From Allosphingosinicella deserti (lineage in GTDB: Bacteria; Pseudomonadota; Alphaproteobacteria; Sphingomonadales; Sphingomonadaceae): a stretch of DNA of 64,000 nt. The position numbers and the translations under genes are program-made. Below are positions 55,442-63,884 of the stretch, piece after piece. The notes beneath the pieces were generated by a model. It had not been told where the DNA came from. It did not search any database and saw only the letters and a program-made list of their open reading frames with translations. The stretch spans positions 1-64,000 of the forward strand of contig NZ_PXYI01000004.1 of assembly GCF_003012735.1 (NCBI RefSeq), read 5' to 3'. The stretch's first letter is position 1. Each line of letters begins with the position of its first letter.

Positions 55442-56629
55442 TCAGGGTCTGTGCTTGACCGCGATCTCGCGTGCGTCTTCGACGACATCCCCATAGAGGC
55501 TGGCCATCGGCTCGTCCTCGACGATCTCCTTGGCGGCCACGCCGAAGCCGTTGAAGGCCGTCCGCATGGCGCAACCATAAGCGCCGAGCATCCCGATCTC
55601 GATATAATCGCCCGGGCCGACATCGGCGGGGAGATTGAACGGCCCTGTCATATGATCGAGATCGTCGCAGGTCGGCCCGTAGAAGCTGAACGGCATCAGC
55701 TTGCTGTCGGATTCGTCGGCGCGAACGAGCCTGACCGGGAAACGCCAGCCGACATGCGCCGCATCGAACAGGGCGCCATAGGCACCGTCGTTGATGTAGA
55801 GCTGGTCGCCACGACGCTTCTCGACGCGCACAAGCACGCTGGCATATTCTGCGCTCAGCGCCCGGCCCGGCTCGCACCAGAGCTCGGCCGAATAGCTGAC
55901 CGGAAGACTCTCGAACGCTTTCGCGATCACGTCGAAATAGCCTTCGAGCTCCGGCGGCTCCATGCCCGGATAGACGGACGGGAAGCCGCCGCCGACATCG
56001 ACGATGTCGACCGTGACCGCCGCCGCGACGATCGCAGCGCGAACCCGCTCCATCGCTTCCGCATAGGCCTTCGGAGTCATCGCCTGGCTGCCGACATGGA
56101 AGCAGATGCCGAGGGCATCGGCCGCCTGGCGAGTGGCGAACAGCAATTCGCGCATCTCCGCCGGATCGGCGCCGAACTTGGACGCGAGGCTGAGCTTCGA
56201 ATGATCGGACGAGACGCGGATGCGAACGCACAGGTTCAGATCATCGGCGCCATCGGTGGCGCGAACAATCTTCTCCAGTTCCTCCATCGTATCGAGCGAG
56301 AAGGTGCGAACACCGAGCTTATAGGCTTCGGTGATTGCTTCCTCGGCTTTCACCGGGTGCATGAAACACAGGGTCGCTTCCGGCAACGTCTCGTTGACCA
56401 GGCGCACCTCGGCGAGCGACGCGACGTCGTAATGCGTAACGCCGGCCTCCCACAGGATGCGGAGCAGGTCGGGAGACGGATTCGCTTTCACTGCATAAAG
56501 CGACCGACCCGGGAACTTCTCGATGAAGAATCGGGCCGCGCGCCGTGCAGCGTGCGGACGAAGGAGCGTGACCGGCTGTACCGGACGAAGGGCGGCAGCT
56601 AGCCCCAGCGCATTATGGTGCGTGTGCAA
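55442..56629 (-). CDS. Type III PLP-dependent ornithine/lysine decarboxylase
   Basis: The 395-residue alanine-racemase-fold decarboxylase has PLP lysine in YAVKANPSPDLL, the glycine loop VDVGGGFPSVYPGM, the phosphate-binding site CEPGRALSAE and the catalytic Cys motif YGPTCDDLD. It makes putrescine from ornithine (or cadaverine from lysine). The start is TTG at 56629, giving the family N-terminus MHTHHNALGL, with GGAGG nine bases upstream. It is the first gene of the pair with the homospermidine-synthase-like gene, which starts 157 bp downstream. Confidence 0.9.
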   Translation of the reverse strand: MHTHHNALGLAAALRPVQPVTLLRPHAARRAARFFIEKFPGRSLYAVKANPSPDLLRILWEAGVTHYDVASLAEVRLVNETLPEATLCFMHPVKAEEAITEAYKLGVRTFSLDTMEELEKIVRATDGADDLNLCVRIRVSSDHSKLSLASKFGADPAEMRELLFATRQAADALGICFHVGSQAMTPKAYAEAMERVRAAIVAAAVTVDIVDVGGGFPSVYPGMEPPELEGYFDVIAKAFESLPVSYSAELWCEPGRALSAEYASVLVRVEKRRGDQLYINDGAYGALFDAAHVGWRFPVRLVRADESDSKLMPFSFYGPTCDDLDHMTGPFNLPADVGPGDYIEIGMLGAYGCAMRTAFNGFGVAAKEIVEDEPMASLYGDVVEDAREIAVKHRP

Positions 56630-56688
56630 CTCAAGGGACCTCCAAAGGCGGTAGTTGACGACATGGCTGCCTTGCGGTTGTTGGAAGT

Positions 56689-56733
56689 CCCCATGGGGCA
56701 GCGGCGCCGATATATTGGCGCTGTCCCCCCATG
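56689..56733. repeat. Imperfect palindrome between divergent genes
   Basis: CATGGGG (56692-56698) pairs with CCCCATG (56727-56733), and CAGCG (56699-56703) with CGCTG (56719-56723), around GATATATT. A perfect 10-bp palindrome CCCCATGGGG sits at 56689-56698. The structure overlaps the predicted promoter of the decarboxylase gene, suggesting an operator or an mRNA hairpin. Confidence 0.5.
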
Positions 56734-56737
56734 TAAA
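56709..56737 (-). promoter_or_regulatory. Predicted promoter of the decarboxylase gene
   Basis: On the minus strand TTTACA (56737-56732) and TATATC (56714-56709) are separated by 17 bp. The predicted start near 56702 leaves a leader of about 73 bases before the TTG start codon. The promoter lies inside an imperfect palindrome. Confidence 0.45.
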
Positions 56738-56772
56738 GAGTTGCTTTTTTACGTAAGAATACAGGGGTTTGT

Positions 56773-57726
56773 ATGGCAGAGAGACGACCGGCGGCGGAGG
56801 GTGTCGCAGCTGCGGCGAAGCGATTGGCGAGTCACGTGACTCGCACGCCCCTGTTGCCGCTCGATTGGGGCGGCAATCGGGTGTGGATCAAGGCCGAGTG
56901 CCTGCAGCAAGGCGGCAGCTTCAAGCTGCGCGGCGCGATGAACCGGCTGCTGCTGCTGAGCGATGCTGAAAGGGCCCGCGGCGTTGTTGCTTTCTCATCT
57001 GGCAATCACGCGCAGGGTGTTGCGATCGCTGCAAAAAGGCTCGGGATCGAGGCGACGATCGTGATGCCGTCCGATGCCCCGGCGGTGAAGCGCGACGCGA
57101 CCTTGGCCGCCGGCGCCAAGATCGTCCCTTATGATCGGGAGACGGAGAGCCGCGAAGAGATCGGCGCACGGATCGCCCGAGAGCAGGACTGCGCGTTGGT
57201 GCCGTCATTCGACGATGTCGACGTGATCGAAGGGCAGGGCAGCGCCGGCGTCGAGATTGCGGAGCAACTCGGCGAGATGCCCGACACGGTGCTGGTGCCG
57301 TGTGGTGGCGGCGGCCTCTCGGCCGGCATCGCTCTAGCGCTGCCCGAGGCGGAGATCGTGACGGTCGAGCCGCTGGGGTGGGACGACATGGCGCGCTCGA
57401 TCGTGGCCGGCGAACCGGTGCCGGTGGTCGAGCCGGCGCCTCCGACGCGCTGCGACGCGCTCCAGACCAAGCGCGTCTCGACGCTGACGCTCGGTGCGTT
57501 GCGCGACAGCGGCGCACGGGGGATCGCGGTGACGGAAGGGGAGATCGAGGCGGCGATGGCCTTTGCAATGCGCCAGTTGCGCATCGTCGCGGAGCCGGGC
57601 GGCAGCGTCGCGCTTGCGGCATTGCTGGCGGGGAAGGCTGGCGCCGTCAGCGACCGCACAGTGATCGTTGTGTCGGGCGGGAATGTCGATCCGTCGCTCT
57701 ATGCCGAGATCGTCGCCGGCAGTTGA
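56773..57726 (+). CDS. Threonine/serine dehydratase or serine racemase family protein
   Basis: The 317-residue fold-type II PLP enzyme has the cofactor lysine in GGSFKLRGAMN, the substrate loop SSGNHAQGV and the phosphate-binding glycine loop CGGGGLSAG. It lacks the C-terminal ACT-like regulatory domain of biosynthetic IlvA, so it resembles catabolic threonine dehydratase or serine racemase. It is divergent from the decarboxylase gene. Confidence 0.88.
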   Translation: MAERRPAAEGVAAAAKRLASHVTRTPLLPLDWGGNRVWIKAECLQQGGSFKLRGAMNRLLLLSDAERARGVVAFSSGNHAQGVAIAAKRLGIEATIVMPSDAPAVKRDATLAAGAKIVPYDRETESREEIGARIAREQDCALVPSFDDVDVIEGQGSAGVEIAEQLGEMPDTVLVPCGGGGLSAGIALALPEAEIVTVEPLGWDDMARSIVAGEPVPVVEPAPPTRCDALQTKRVSTLTLGALRDSGARGIAVTEGEIEAAMAFAMRQLRIVAEPGGSVALAALLAGKAGAVSDRTVIVVSGGNVDPSLYAEIVAGS

Positions 57727-57984
57727 TCAAGCGGCGCCGGCGACTCGCTGACCCTGAAAGGTGAAATGCACTGGGGCGAGCGCCTCGACCTGGCGCGTCA
57801 CCATCTCGAGCTCGGCGGCGAGGGTCCCGATCTCTGCGGCGTAATGGAGCGCATCGGTGCCGGGGCGGGCCATTGCGGCGGCGTCGAGAAGGGCGTCGAG
57901 CATCATCGTGACGCTCGGCAGGATCGATCCCTCGATCCGGACAAAGGCAGCATCGAGGCTGCGGGTCGAGTCAGCGTTGATCAT
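57727..57984 (-). CDS. Hypothetical helical protein
   Basis: The 85-residue product is largely helical, with VTMMLDALLDAAAMARPGTDALHYAAEIGTLAAELE broken only by a short loop and ending FQGQRVAGAA. No known domain was recognised. It abuts the stop of the dehydratase gene. A CtrA-like box lies 25 bp upstream. Confidence 0.6.
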   Translation of the reverse strand: MINADSTRSLDAAFVRIEGSILPSVTMMLDALLDAAAMARPGTDALHYAAEIGTLAAELEMVTRQVEALAPVHFTFQGQRVAGAA

Positions 57985-58008
57985 GCGACTCTTGTAGACA
58001 GCGCCGCT

Positions 58009-58023
58009 TTAACCCTTGGTAAA
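58009..58023. promoter_or_regulatory. CtrA-like binding site
   Basis: TTAA-N7-TAAA matches the cell-cycle regulator CtrA consensus TTAA-N7-TTAA at seven of eight positions. It lies between two divergent small genes, 57984 and 58070. A single site by inspection is weak evidence. Confidence 0.3.
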
Positions 58024-58069
58024 GTGTGAAGGCTTTTTTCCGGCGGCGCGGCGTGGCAGGAGCGGGGGC

Positions 58070-58249
58070 ATGTCCAGCCTGTTCTCGGTCGCCCTCTCGG
58101 TCGCAGTGATCGCCGCCTTCGCGCTGTCGATCGGCGGCACCTATCTTCTGGTGAAGCGGAAGGAGCGCAAGCAGGGGCTGCTGATGCTGCTTTGCGCCGC
58201 GGTGTTTTTCGTCAACGTGCTGATCTGGACCTTGCCGACGCCGGGCTAA
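58070..58249 (+). CDS. Small membrane protein
   Basis: The 59-residue protein has two hydrophobic segments, VALSVAVIAAFALSIGGTYLLV and LLMLLCAAVFFVNVLIWTL, separated by the basic loop KRKERKQG. This predicts a helical hairpin in the inner membrane with the loop in the cytoplasm. GGAGCGGGGG precedes the ATG. The function is unknown. Confidence 0.7.
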   Translation: MSSLFSVALSVAVIAAFALSIGGTYLLVKRKERKQGLLMLLCAAVFFVNVLIWTLPTPG

Positions 58250-58280
58250 AGGCGCGAAGCCCCGTGCCTTCCTCTTCTTT

Positions 58281-58417
58281 TCCCCTTGATGGGGGCGAGT
58301 AGGATGGCGCCGGTGCGGGTTCCTGATGCCGGCCGCTGGCTCGACCGAAGGTGAAGGGCGCTGACCTTGAACCCGCGCCTGATGTTCTGGGTCCCCAACC
58401 CTCCCCATCAAGGGGGA
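58281..58417. repeat. Long-range inverted repeat of CCCCTTGATGGGG type
   Basis: CCCCTTGATGGGG (58282-58294) has a 13-base reverse complement, CCCCATCAAGGGG, at 58403-58415, with about 108 bases between. The second copy is itself nearly symmetrical. The intervening DNA shows no gene. It looks like a dispersed extragenic palindromic element of the kind scattered in alphaproteobacterial genomes. Confidence 0.6.
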
Positions 58418-58443
58418 GGGCCAGAAGGGAACTCGTCCTCCGC

Positions 58444-59100
58444 TCAGCGGATCGTGCAGCTCGGGTCGAGCCGGAAGTCGAGATAGTCGTCGACCGACTT
58501 CATCAGCTGCGGCATTTCGTTCGCGAAGAAGTGGTTCGCGCCCGGAATGGTGTCGTAGTGGATGGTGATGTGCTTTTGGGTCCGGAGCTTGTCGACCAGC
58601 TTCTGCACCGCGGACGGAGTCACCACCTCATCGCCTTCGCCCTGGATGATGATGCCCGAGGCGGGGCAGGGGGCGAGGAAGGTGAAATCGTACATGTTGG
58701 CCGGCGGCGCGATCGAGATGAAGCCGCGCACTTCGGGGCGGCGCATCAGCAATTGCATTCCGATCCAGGCGCCGAAGCTGACACCGGCGATCCAGGTCGT
58801 CTCCGCTTCCGGATGGACCTGCTGAACCCAGTCGAGCGCCGACGCGGCGTCGGAGAGCTCGCCGATACCGTTGTCGAAGATGCCCTGGCTCTTGCCGACG
58901 CCCCGGAAGTTGAAGCGCAACGTGGCGAAGCCACGGCGGACGAAGGTCTTGTAAAGGGCCTGGACCATCGCATTGTTCATCGTGCCGCCGCCTTGCGGGT
59001 GCGGATGAAGGATCAGGGCGACAGGCGCACGCGGGCGCGGACCAGGGCTGAAACGGCCTTCGAGACGGCCTTCCGGACCGGGGAATATGACTTCTGGCAT
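58444..59100 (-). CDS. Alpha/beta hydrolase (YfhR/dienelactone-like)
   Basis: The 218-residue protein has LILHPHPQGGGTMNN, the RGVGKSQG segment and a nucleophile elbow with Ser in GVSFGAWIG. A catalytic Asp lies in GEGDEVVTPS and His in PGANHFF. This family of unknown substrate commonly precedes cysteine desulfurase genes in sphingomonads. Here it is divergent from them (154 bp). The ATG at 59100 gives MPEVIFPGPEG; the longer open frame upstream is spurious. Confidence 0.85.
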   Translation of the reverse strand: MPEVIFPGPEGRLEGRFSPGPRPRAPVALILHPHPQGGGTMNNAMVQALYKTFVRRGFATLRFNFRGVGKSQGIFDNGIGELSDAASALDWVQQVHPEAETTWIAGVSFGAWIGMQLLMRRPEVRGFISIAPPANMYDFTFLAPCPASGIIIQGEGDEVVTPSAVQKLVDKLRTQKHITIHYDTIPGANHFFANEMPQLMKSVDDYLDFRLDPSCTIR

Positions 59101-59253
59101 TGCACCTGCGCTTGGGCTTGCGTGATAGGAATATCGGGGCTGCCCCCGACGCGTGCTCGCTATATAGGCCTCGGACGCTTTCGCGCAATTTGAAAGGGTC
59201 GGGGCCGGGACGGCGTCCGCCTCCGATGGGCAAAGCTGGTGAAAGGGAAGCAC

Positions 59254-60318
59254 GTGCCGCGCCGCATCTACCTCGATCACGCCGCGACGACGCCGATGCT
59301 GCCGCAGGCCGTCGCAGCGCTCCAGGAGGCATGTCTGCTCTGGGCCAATCCCGCGTCGGCCCATGCCGAGGGGCGCGCCGCCCGTGCGCGGCTGGAGGAT
59401 GCGCGGCGGCGTATTGCCGCCGCGCTCGGCTGGGACGGCACGGTCGTCTTCACCTCGGGCGCGACCGAGGCGATTGCGTTGGTGTTCGATCGCGCCAGGG
59501 CCAAGGATTGCATCGTCTCGGCGGGCGAGCATCCCGCCATTCTGCGCAGCGCACCTGACGCGCGCCGGATCCGGCTTCGCCGTGATGGCACACTCGACCT
59601 CGACGATCTCGATGCCGCGCTGCACGACACGGAGCGGCCGCTCGTCGCAGTCCAGGCGGTCAACAACGAAACCGGTGTGATCAACCCGCTCGATGTGGTG
59701 GCGACGCGGGTCGCCGCGGCCGGTGGGCTGATGCTTGCAGATTGCGCCCAGAGCGCCGGCAAGCTGCCTTTGCCGGAGGCCGATTTCATCGTCGTCGCCG
59801 CGCACAAATTCGGCGGGCCGCCCGGGATCGGCGCGCTGCTGGTCAAGGATGGGACGCGGCTTGCCGCAATCGGCGGCCAGGAAGGCGGATTTCGGCCCGG
59901 CACCGTCGCCGTGCCGTCGATCATGGCCTTCGCGGCGGCGGCCGAAGCGGACCATGGCTGGTATCAGCATGCCGACGCACTCCGCGCCAGGCTCGACGCG
60001 GCAATCCGGGGGGCGGGCGGCGAGGTGGTCGCCAGTGCTGCGCCGCGGATCCCGACCATATCCGCCTACCGAATGCCGGGCGTGCCCGGCGCGTCACAGA
60101 TGATGCAGTTCGATCTTGCCGGGATCGCAGTCTCCTCGGGCAGCGCCTGCTCCTCCGGCAGCGTCAAGACGAGCCACGTGCTGGCCGCGCTCGGCATGGC
60201 GGAAGAGGAAGCACGCGAGGTGATCCGGGTCAGCTTCGGGCCGGAGACGACAGAGGCGGACGTCGACGCGCTCATCGCCGAATGGCGTCGGCTGTTCGAC
60301 CGAAGGAGGGCGGCATGA
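59254..60318 (+). CDS. Cysteine desulfurase (NifS/IscS-type), first copy
   Basis: The 354-residue PLP enzyme has YLDHAATTPMLP, the PLP lysine in AAHKFGGPPGIG and the active-site cysteine loop SSGSACSSGSVKTSHVL. It would release sulfur from cysteine as a persulfide for Fe-S assembly. The GTG at 59254 has AAAGGGA upstream; another GTG lies five codons earlier. It overlaps the second desulfurase gene by 4 bp (ATGA). Confidence 0.88.
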   Translation: MPRRIYLDHAATTPMLPQAVAALQEACLLWANPASAHAEGRAARARLEDARRRIAAALGWDGTVVFTSGATEAIALVFDRARAKDCIVSAGEHPAILRSAPDARRIRLRRDGTLDLDDLDAALHDTERPLVAVQAVNNETGVINPLDVVATRVAAAGGLMLADCAQSAGKLPLPEADFIVVAAHKFGGPPGIGALLVKDGTRLAAIGGQEGGFRPGTVAVPSIMAFAAAAEADHGWYQHADALRARLDAAIRGAGGEVVASAAPRIPTISAYRMPGVPGASQMMQFDLAGIAVSSGSACSSGSVKTSHVLAALGMAEEEAREVIRVSFGPETTEADVDALIAEWRRLFDRRRAA

Positions 60319-61457
60319 GCCCGATCTATCTCGATTATCAGGCAACCACGCCGATTGCACCGGAAGTCGCCGCAGCGATCCGGCCGTGGATCGAGGAGAG
60401 TTTCGGCAATCCGCACAGCGCGCACCGTCTGGGCCGCGAAGCCGCGGCGGTGATCGAGATCGCACGCGGGCACATCGATGCGGCGCTGCGCCTGGGAACA
60501 GCCGGGCCGCTCCCCGCCGCCCGGCTGTTTTTCACCTCAGGGGCGACCGAAGCGGCCAATTGGGGGCTGAAGGGCGCGGCCGCGCGTTTGCCCGCGAACA
60601 AGCGGAGGATCGTCACCCTCGCCACCGAACATGCCTGCGTGCTCGACAGCCTTGCCTGGCTGGCAACGCAGGGCTTCGACATCGAGATCGTGCCCGTCGC
60701 GGCCGATGGGATCGTCGACATCTCGCGGTTCGCCGGCGCGTTGACGGAGAAGACCGGTCTCGTGGCCGCGATGCTCGTCAACAACGAGATCGGCGTGATC
60801 CAGCCGATCGCGGAGATTGCCGCGCTCGCCCATGCCCGTAATGCCCTGGTCTTCTGCGATGCCGTTCAGGCGCTCGGGCGCGTTCCGATCCCGCTCGAGT
60901 CCTGCGACCTGGTCACGGTCTCGAGCCACAAGGTGCATGGTCCCAAGGGCGTCGGCGCACTCTGGATACGTGCCGGGGTCGCGGTGGATCCGTTGCTTCA
61001 TGGCGGCGGGCAGGAAGGCGGGCTGCGGTCCGGTACGCTGTCGCCGGCGCTGTGCGTCGGCTTCGGCGAAGCGGCCCGCTTGCTGGTCTCGCGGGCGGAC
61101 GAGGATCATGTTCATGTCGCCCGCCTTTGGTCGGTCGCGCGCACGCAGCTCGGAAAGTGGACTCTGAACGGCGTCGCGGAGCAGCGCTATCACGGCAATC
61201 TCAACATCCGCCGCGACGGCGTCGATTCGTCGCGCCTCCTTTCGGAGGTTCGGCAGGTCGCTTTTTCCGCAGGATCCGCCTGCGCTAGCGGCTCGGGACG
61301 CCCGAGCCATGTCCTGTCGGCGCTCGGCCTGGCCGATCGGCAGGCACGCTCGAGCATTCGCATAGGCTTCGGCCGCTATACCAAGGAGGAAGATCTGGTC
61401 CGCGCGCTCACCCTGATAGACGATGCCGCCAACCGCCAGCAGGCTTTTGCGGCATGA
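60315..61457 (+). CDS. Cysteine desulfurase (NifS/IscS-type), second copy
   Basis: The 380-residue protein is a paralogue of its upstream neighbour. It has YLDYQATTPIAP, the PLP lysine in SSHKVHGPKGVG and the cysteine loop SAGSACASGSGRPSHVL. Both copies keep all key residues. It also overlaps the ferredoxin gene by 4 bp, so the three are co-translated. Whether the two act as a complex or as separate isozymes is unknown. Confidence 0.9.
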   Translation: MSPIYLDYQATTPIAPEVAAAIRPWIEESFGNPHSAHRLGREAAAVIEIARGHIDAALRLGTAGPLPAARLFFTSGATEAANWGLKGAAARLPANKRRIVTLATEHACVLDSLAWLATQGFDIEIVPVAADGIVDISRFAGALTEKTGLVAAMLVNNEIGVIQPIAEIAALAHARNALVFCDAVQALGRVPIPLESCDLVTVSSHKVHGPKGVGALWIRAGVAVDPLLHGGGQEGGLRSGTLSPALCVGFGEAARLLVSRADEDHVHVARLWSVARTQLGKWTLNGVAEQRYHGNLNIRRDGVDSSRLLSEVRQVAFSAGSACASGSGRPSHVLSALGLADRQARSSIRIGFGRYTKEEDLVRALTLIDDAANRQQAFAA

Positions 61458-61789
61458 CCAGGATTCGCTTCTTCTCCGCGGACGGAGCCCGTGTCCAGGA
61501 GGTCGAGGCGGCCGCCGGGGAGCGCCTGCTCGACATCGCACAGGCGCAGGGTCAGCCGCTGGAAGGCACGTGCGAGGGGCAGATGGCCTGCTCGACCTGC
61601 CACGTCATCGTCGATGCGGATGATTTCGCGAAGCTGCCGCGGGCGAGCGAAGAGGAAGAGGATTTGCTCGATCTCGCCGCCCACGTCACCCGGACGTCGC
61701 GGCTGTCGTGCCAGATCTGGCTGACTGAGGATCTCGCGGATCTGACGGTGCGGATGCCCGGGAGCGCACACAATATGCAGGGCCGCTGA
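61454..61789 (+). CDS. fdx: 2Fe-2S ferredoxin
   Basis: The 111-residue ferredoxin is of the adrenodoxin/Isc type. The cluster cysteines are in CEGQMACSTCHV and a fourth in RLSCQIW. It delivers electrons for Fe-S cluster assembly or to monooxygenases. Its position after two cysteine desulfurases favours a role in cluster biogenesis. Confidence 0.93.
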   Translation: MTRIRFFSADGARVQEVEAAAGERLLDIAQAQGQPLEGTCEGQMACSTCHVIVDADDFAKLPRASEEEEDLLDLAAHVTRTSRLSCQIWLTEDLADLTVRMPGSAHNMQGR

Positions 61790-61841
61790 ACCGGCGGCCC
61801 CGCCTGGACCGCCCGTGCCGGGAGTCTCGGGGGCTTGCGGC

Positions 61842-61870
61842 TTGCATCGGCGCGGACCTGCCGCCATATG
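61842..61870 (+). promoter_or_regulatory. Promoter of the SRP RNA gene
   Basis: TTGCAT (61842-61847) and CATATG (61865-61870) are 17 bp apart. The predicted start about 7 bases after the -10 box coincides with the first base of the closing stem of the SRP RNA at 61877. Confidence 0.6.
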
Positions 61871-61876
61871 CGCCGC

Positions 61877-61968
61877 GGGAGTCGGGCGGACGGCGCTCTC
61901 GCCAACCCGGTCAGGTCCGGAAGGAAGCAGCCGTAACGAGTTCAAGCTCCGGGTCGTCCCGGCTCCCA
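61877..61968 (+). ncRNA. ffs: Bacterial small signal recognition particle RNA (4.5S)
   Basis: The conserved domain IV loop GGTCAGGTCCGGAAGGAAGC is present at about 61909-61928. The ends pair as GGGAGTCGGG (61877-61886) with CCCGGCTCCC (61958-61967), including one G-U pair. The RNA binds Ffh for co-translational targeting. It lies just upstream of dnaX, as is common in alphaproteobacteria. Confidence 0.92.
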
Positions 61969-62063
61969 CCTTACCCGATCGACGCTTTTCCCGATCCGGT
62001 GACAGGCTCGGTCAGCCCCACGGCCTTCGACAGCGGCCGCCTGTTCGTCTAGTGTTCCCGCCG

Positions 62064-63884
62064 ATGGCAACCGAATCCGATTCCCCCGACGCGCTCTCCT
62101 TCGGCCTTGGCCTGGACGAGCCTCCGCAGCCCGCGAAACCTGAACCCGCGGCCGCTGCGCAGCCCTATCGGGTGCTCGCGCGCAAATACCGGCCGCAGAG
62201 CTTCGAGGAGCTGATCGGCCAGGATGCGATGGTCCAGACGCTTGGCAACGCGATCAAGCGTGACCGGCTCGCCCACGCTTTCCTGATGACCGGGGTCCGC
62301 GGGGTCGGCAAGACCTCGACGGCGCGCCTGATTGCCAAGGCGCTCAACTGCATCGGTCCGGACGGCACCGGCGGGCCGACGATCAGCCCGTGCAATGTCT
62401 GCGAGCCCTGCCGTGCGATCGCGGAGGGGCGGCATATCGACGTCGTCGAGATGGACGCGGCAAGCCATACCGGCGTCGACGACGTCCGCGAGATCATCGA
62501 GGCGGTGCGCTACGCGGCGGTCTCGGCGCGGTACAAGATCTACATCATCGACGAAGTCCACATGCTGTCGAAGAATGCGTTCAACGCGCTTCTGAAGACC
62601 CTCGAGGAACCGCCCGCCCACGTCAAATTCCTGTTCGCCACCACCGAGGTGAACAAGGTCCCGATCACCGTCCTCTCGCGCTGCCAGCGCTTCGATCTGC
62701 GCCGCATCCCGGCCGAGAAGCTTGCCGACCATTTTGCCGAAGTGTCGCGGCTCGAGGGCGTGGAGGTCGAGCCCGAGGCGCTCGCGTTGATCGCCCGCGC
62801 GGCCGAGGGCTCGGCACGCGACGGCCTCTCGATCCTCGACCAGGCGATCGCCCATGGGTCGGGCGGGGTCAGCGCGGAGCAGGTGCGGGCGATGCTCGGC
62901 CTCTCTGATCGCGGCGCGATTCGCGGTCTGCTGGGCCTGCTTCTCGCCGGCGACGCCCGGGCCGCGCTCGAATCGCTGCGCGGGCAATATGATCTGGGCG
63001 TAGAGCCGTCGGCGGTGCTGCGCGGCCTGCTCGAGAGTGTCCACGGCATCACCCGTGCCAAGGTTGGCGGTGTGGATGACCGCGCCCAGTCGGCCGAGGA
63101 GCGCGAAGCCTATGCGGAGTGGGCGGGCCGCCTCTCCCATGCGGTGGTTCACCGGCTTTGGCAGTTGCTGCTCAAGGGGCTTGCGGAGGTGCACAGTGCG
63201 CCGATGCCGCTGGAGGCGGCGGAGATGGCATTGCTCCGGGTCATCCACGCCTCGGAAATGCCCGATCCCGGTGCCCTGCTCGAACGGCTTGCCAATGGCG
63301 AGGCGCTGCCGGTGCGCGCTCCGTCCGCAGCGCCTGCCGCTGCTGGGAGCGCACCGCTAGCCCAGGCGACGCCCACCGCAATCCCGCTTGTACAAGCCGC
63401 TGCCGTCGAACCGGCAGCCGCTGAACTTCCGACTGCTGAACCTGCGGCTGCCGAACCTCCAGCTGCGCCGCCGCCGCCGCCGTCCCCGATCGCGGAAACC
63501 GCGTCCAGGGCCGCGCCAGCAAGCTACAAGGATCTGATCGAGACGCTTGCGCTCAAGGGCAAGCCGCACCTGGCCCAGCAGCTCCACGATTTCTGCGGCC
63601 TCGTGCGCTATGCGCCGCCGGAAATCGCGATTCGCCCGGTGAAGCCGATGTCGAGCGACCTCGTCCGGGATCTCGGCGCCGCGCTCAAGGGACTGACCGG
63701 CGAGACCTGGCAGGTCACCGCGGAGGACGGTAAGGCCGAGCCGACCCTGCTCGAGCAGGAGAAGATGGCGGCGGAGGCCGAGCGCCAGAGCGTGCTCGAT
63801 TCGCCGCTGGTCAAGGCTGCGTTTGACGCCTTCCCTGGCGCCGAGCTGGCCGCCTATACTCTTGACGAACAACGGAGTGCGTAA
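62064..63884 (+). CDS. dnaX: DNA polymerase III subunit gamma/tau
   Basis: This is the clamp-loader ATPase, 606 residues. Walker A is GVRGVGKTSTARL, the zinc-binding cysteines are in CNVCEPC with an upstream Cys in NCIG, Walker B is IIDEVHMLSK and the SRC motif LSRCQRFDLRRI. A Pro/Ala-rich linker (about residues 415-490) leads to a tau-type C-terminal domain. No A-rich slippery heptamer for gamma production was seen. The stop overlaps the ybaB start (TAATG). Confidence 0.94.
   Translation: MATESDSPDALSFGLGLDEPPQPAKPEPAAAAQPYRVLARKYRPQSFEELIGQDAMVQTLGNAIKRDRLAHAFLMTGVRGVGKTSTARLIAKALNCIGPDGTGGPTISPCNVCEPCRAIAEGRHIDVVEMDAASHTGVDDVREIIEAVRYAAVSARYKIYIIDEVHMLSKNAFNALLKTLEEPPAHVKFLFATTEVNKVPITVLSRCQRFDLRRIPAEKLADHFAEVSRLEGVEVEPEALALIARAAEGSARDGLSILDQAIAHGSGGVSAEQVRAMLGLSDRGAIRGLLGLLLAGDARAALESLRGQYDLGVEPSAVLRGLLESVHGITRAKVGGVDDRAQSAEEREAYAEWAGRLSHAVVHRLWQLLLKGLAEVHSAPMPLEAAEMALLRVIHASEMPDPGALLERLANGEALPVRAPSAAPAAAGSAPLAQATPTAIPLVQAAAVEPAAAELPTAEPAAAEPPAAPPPPPSPIAETASRAAPASYKDLIETLALKGKPHLAQQLHDFCGLVRYAPPEIAIRPVKPMSSDLVRDLGAALKGLTGETWQVTAEDGKAEPTLLEQEKMAAEAERQSVLDSPLVKAAFDAFPGAELAAYTLDEQRSA

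Noticed and set aside
59101-59970. Upstream extension of the alpha/beta hydrolase frame to 59970
   Set aside because: It would cover the cysteine desulfurase gene on the other strand. The normal N-terminus of the family is at ATG 59100.
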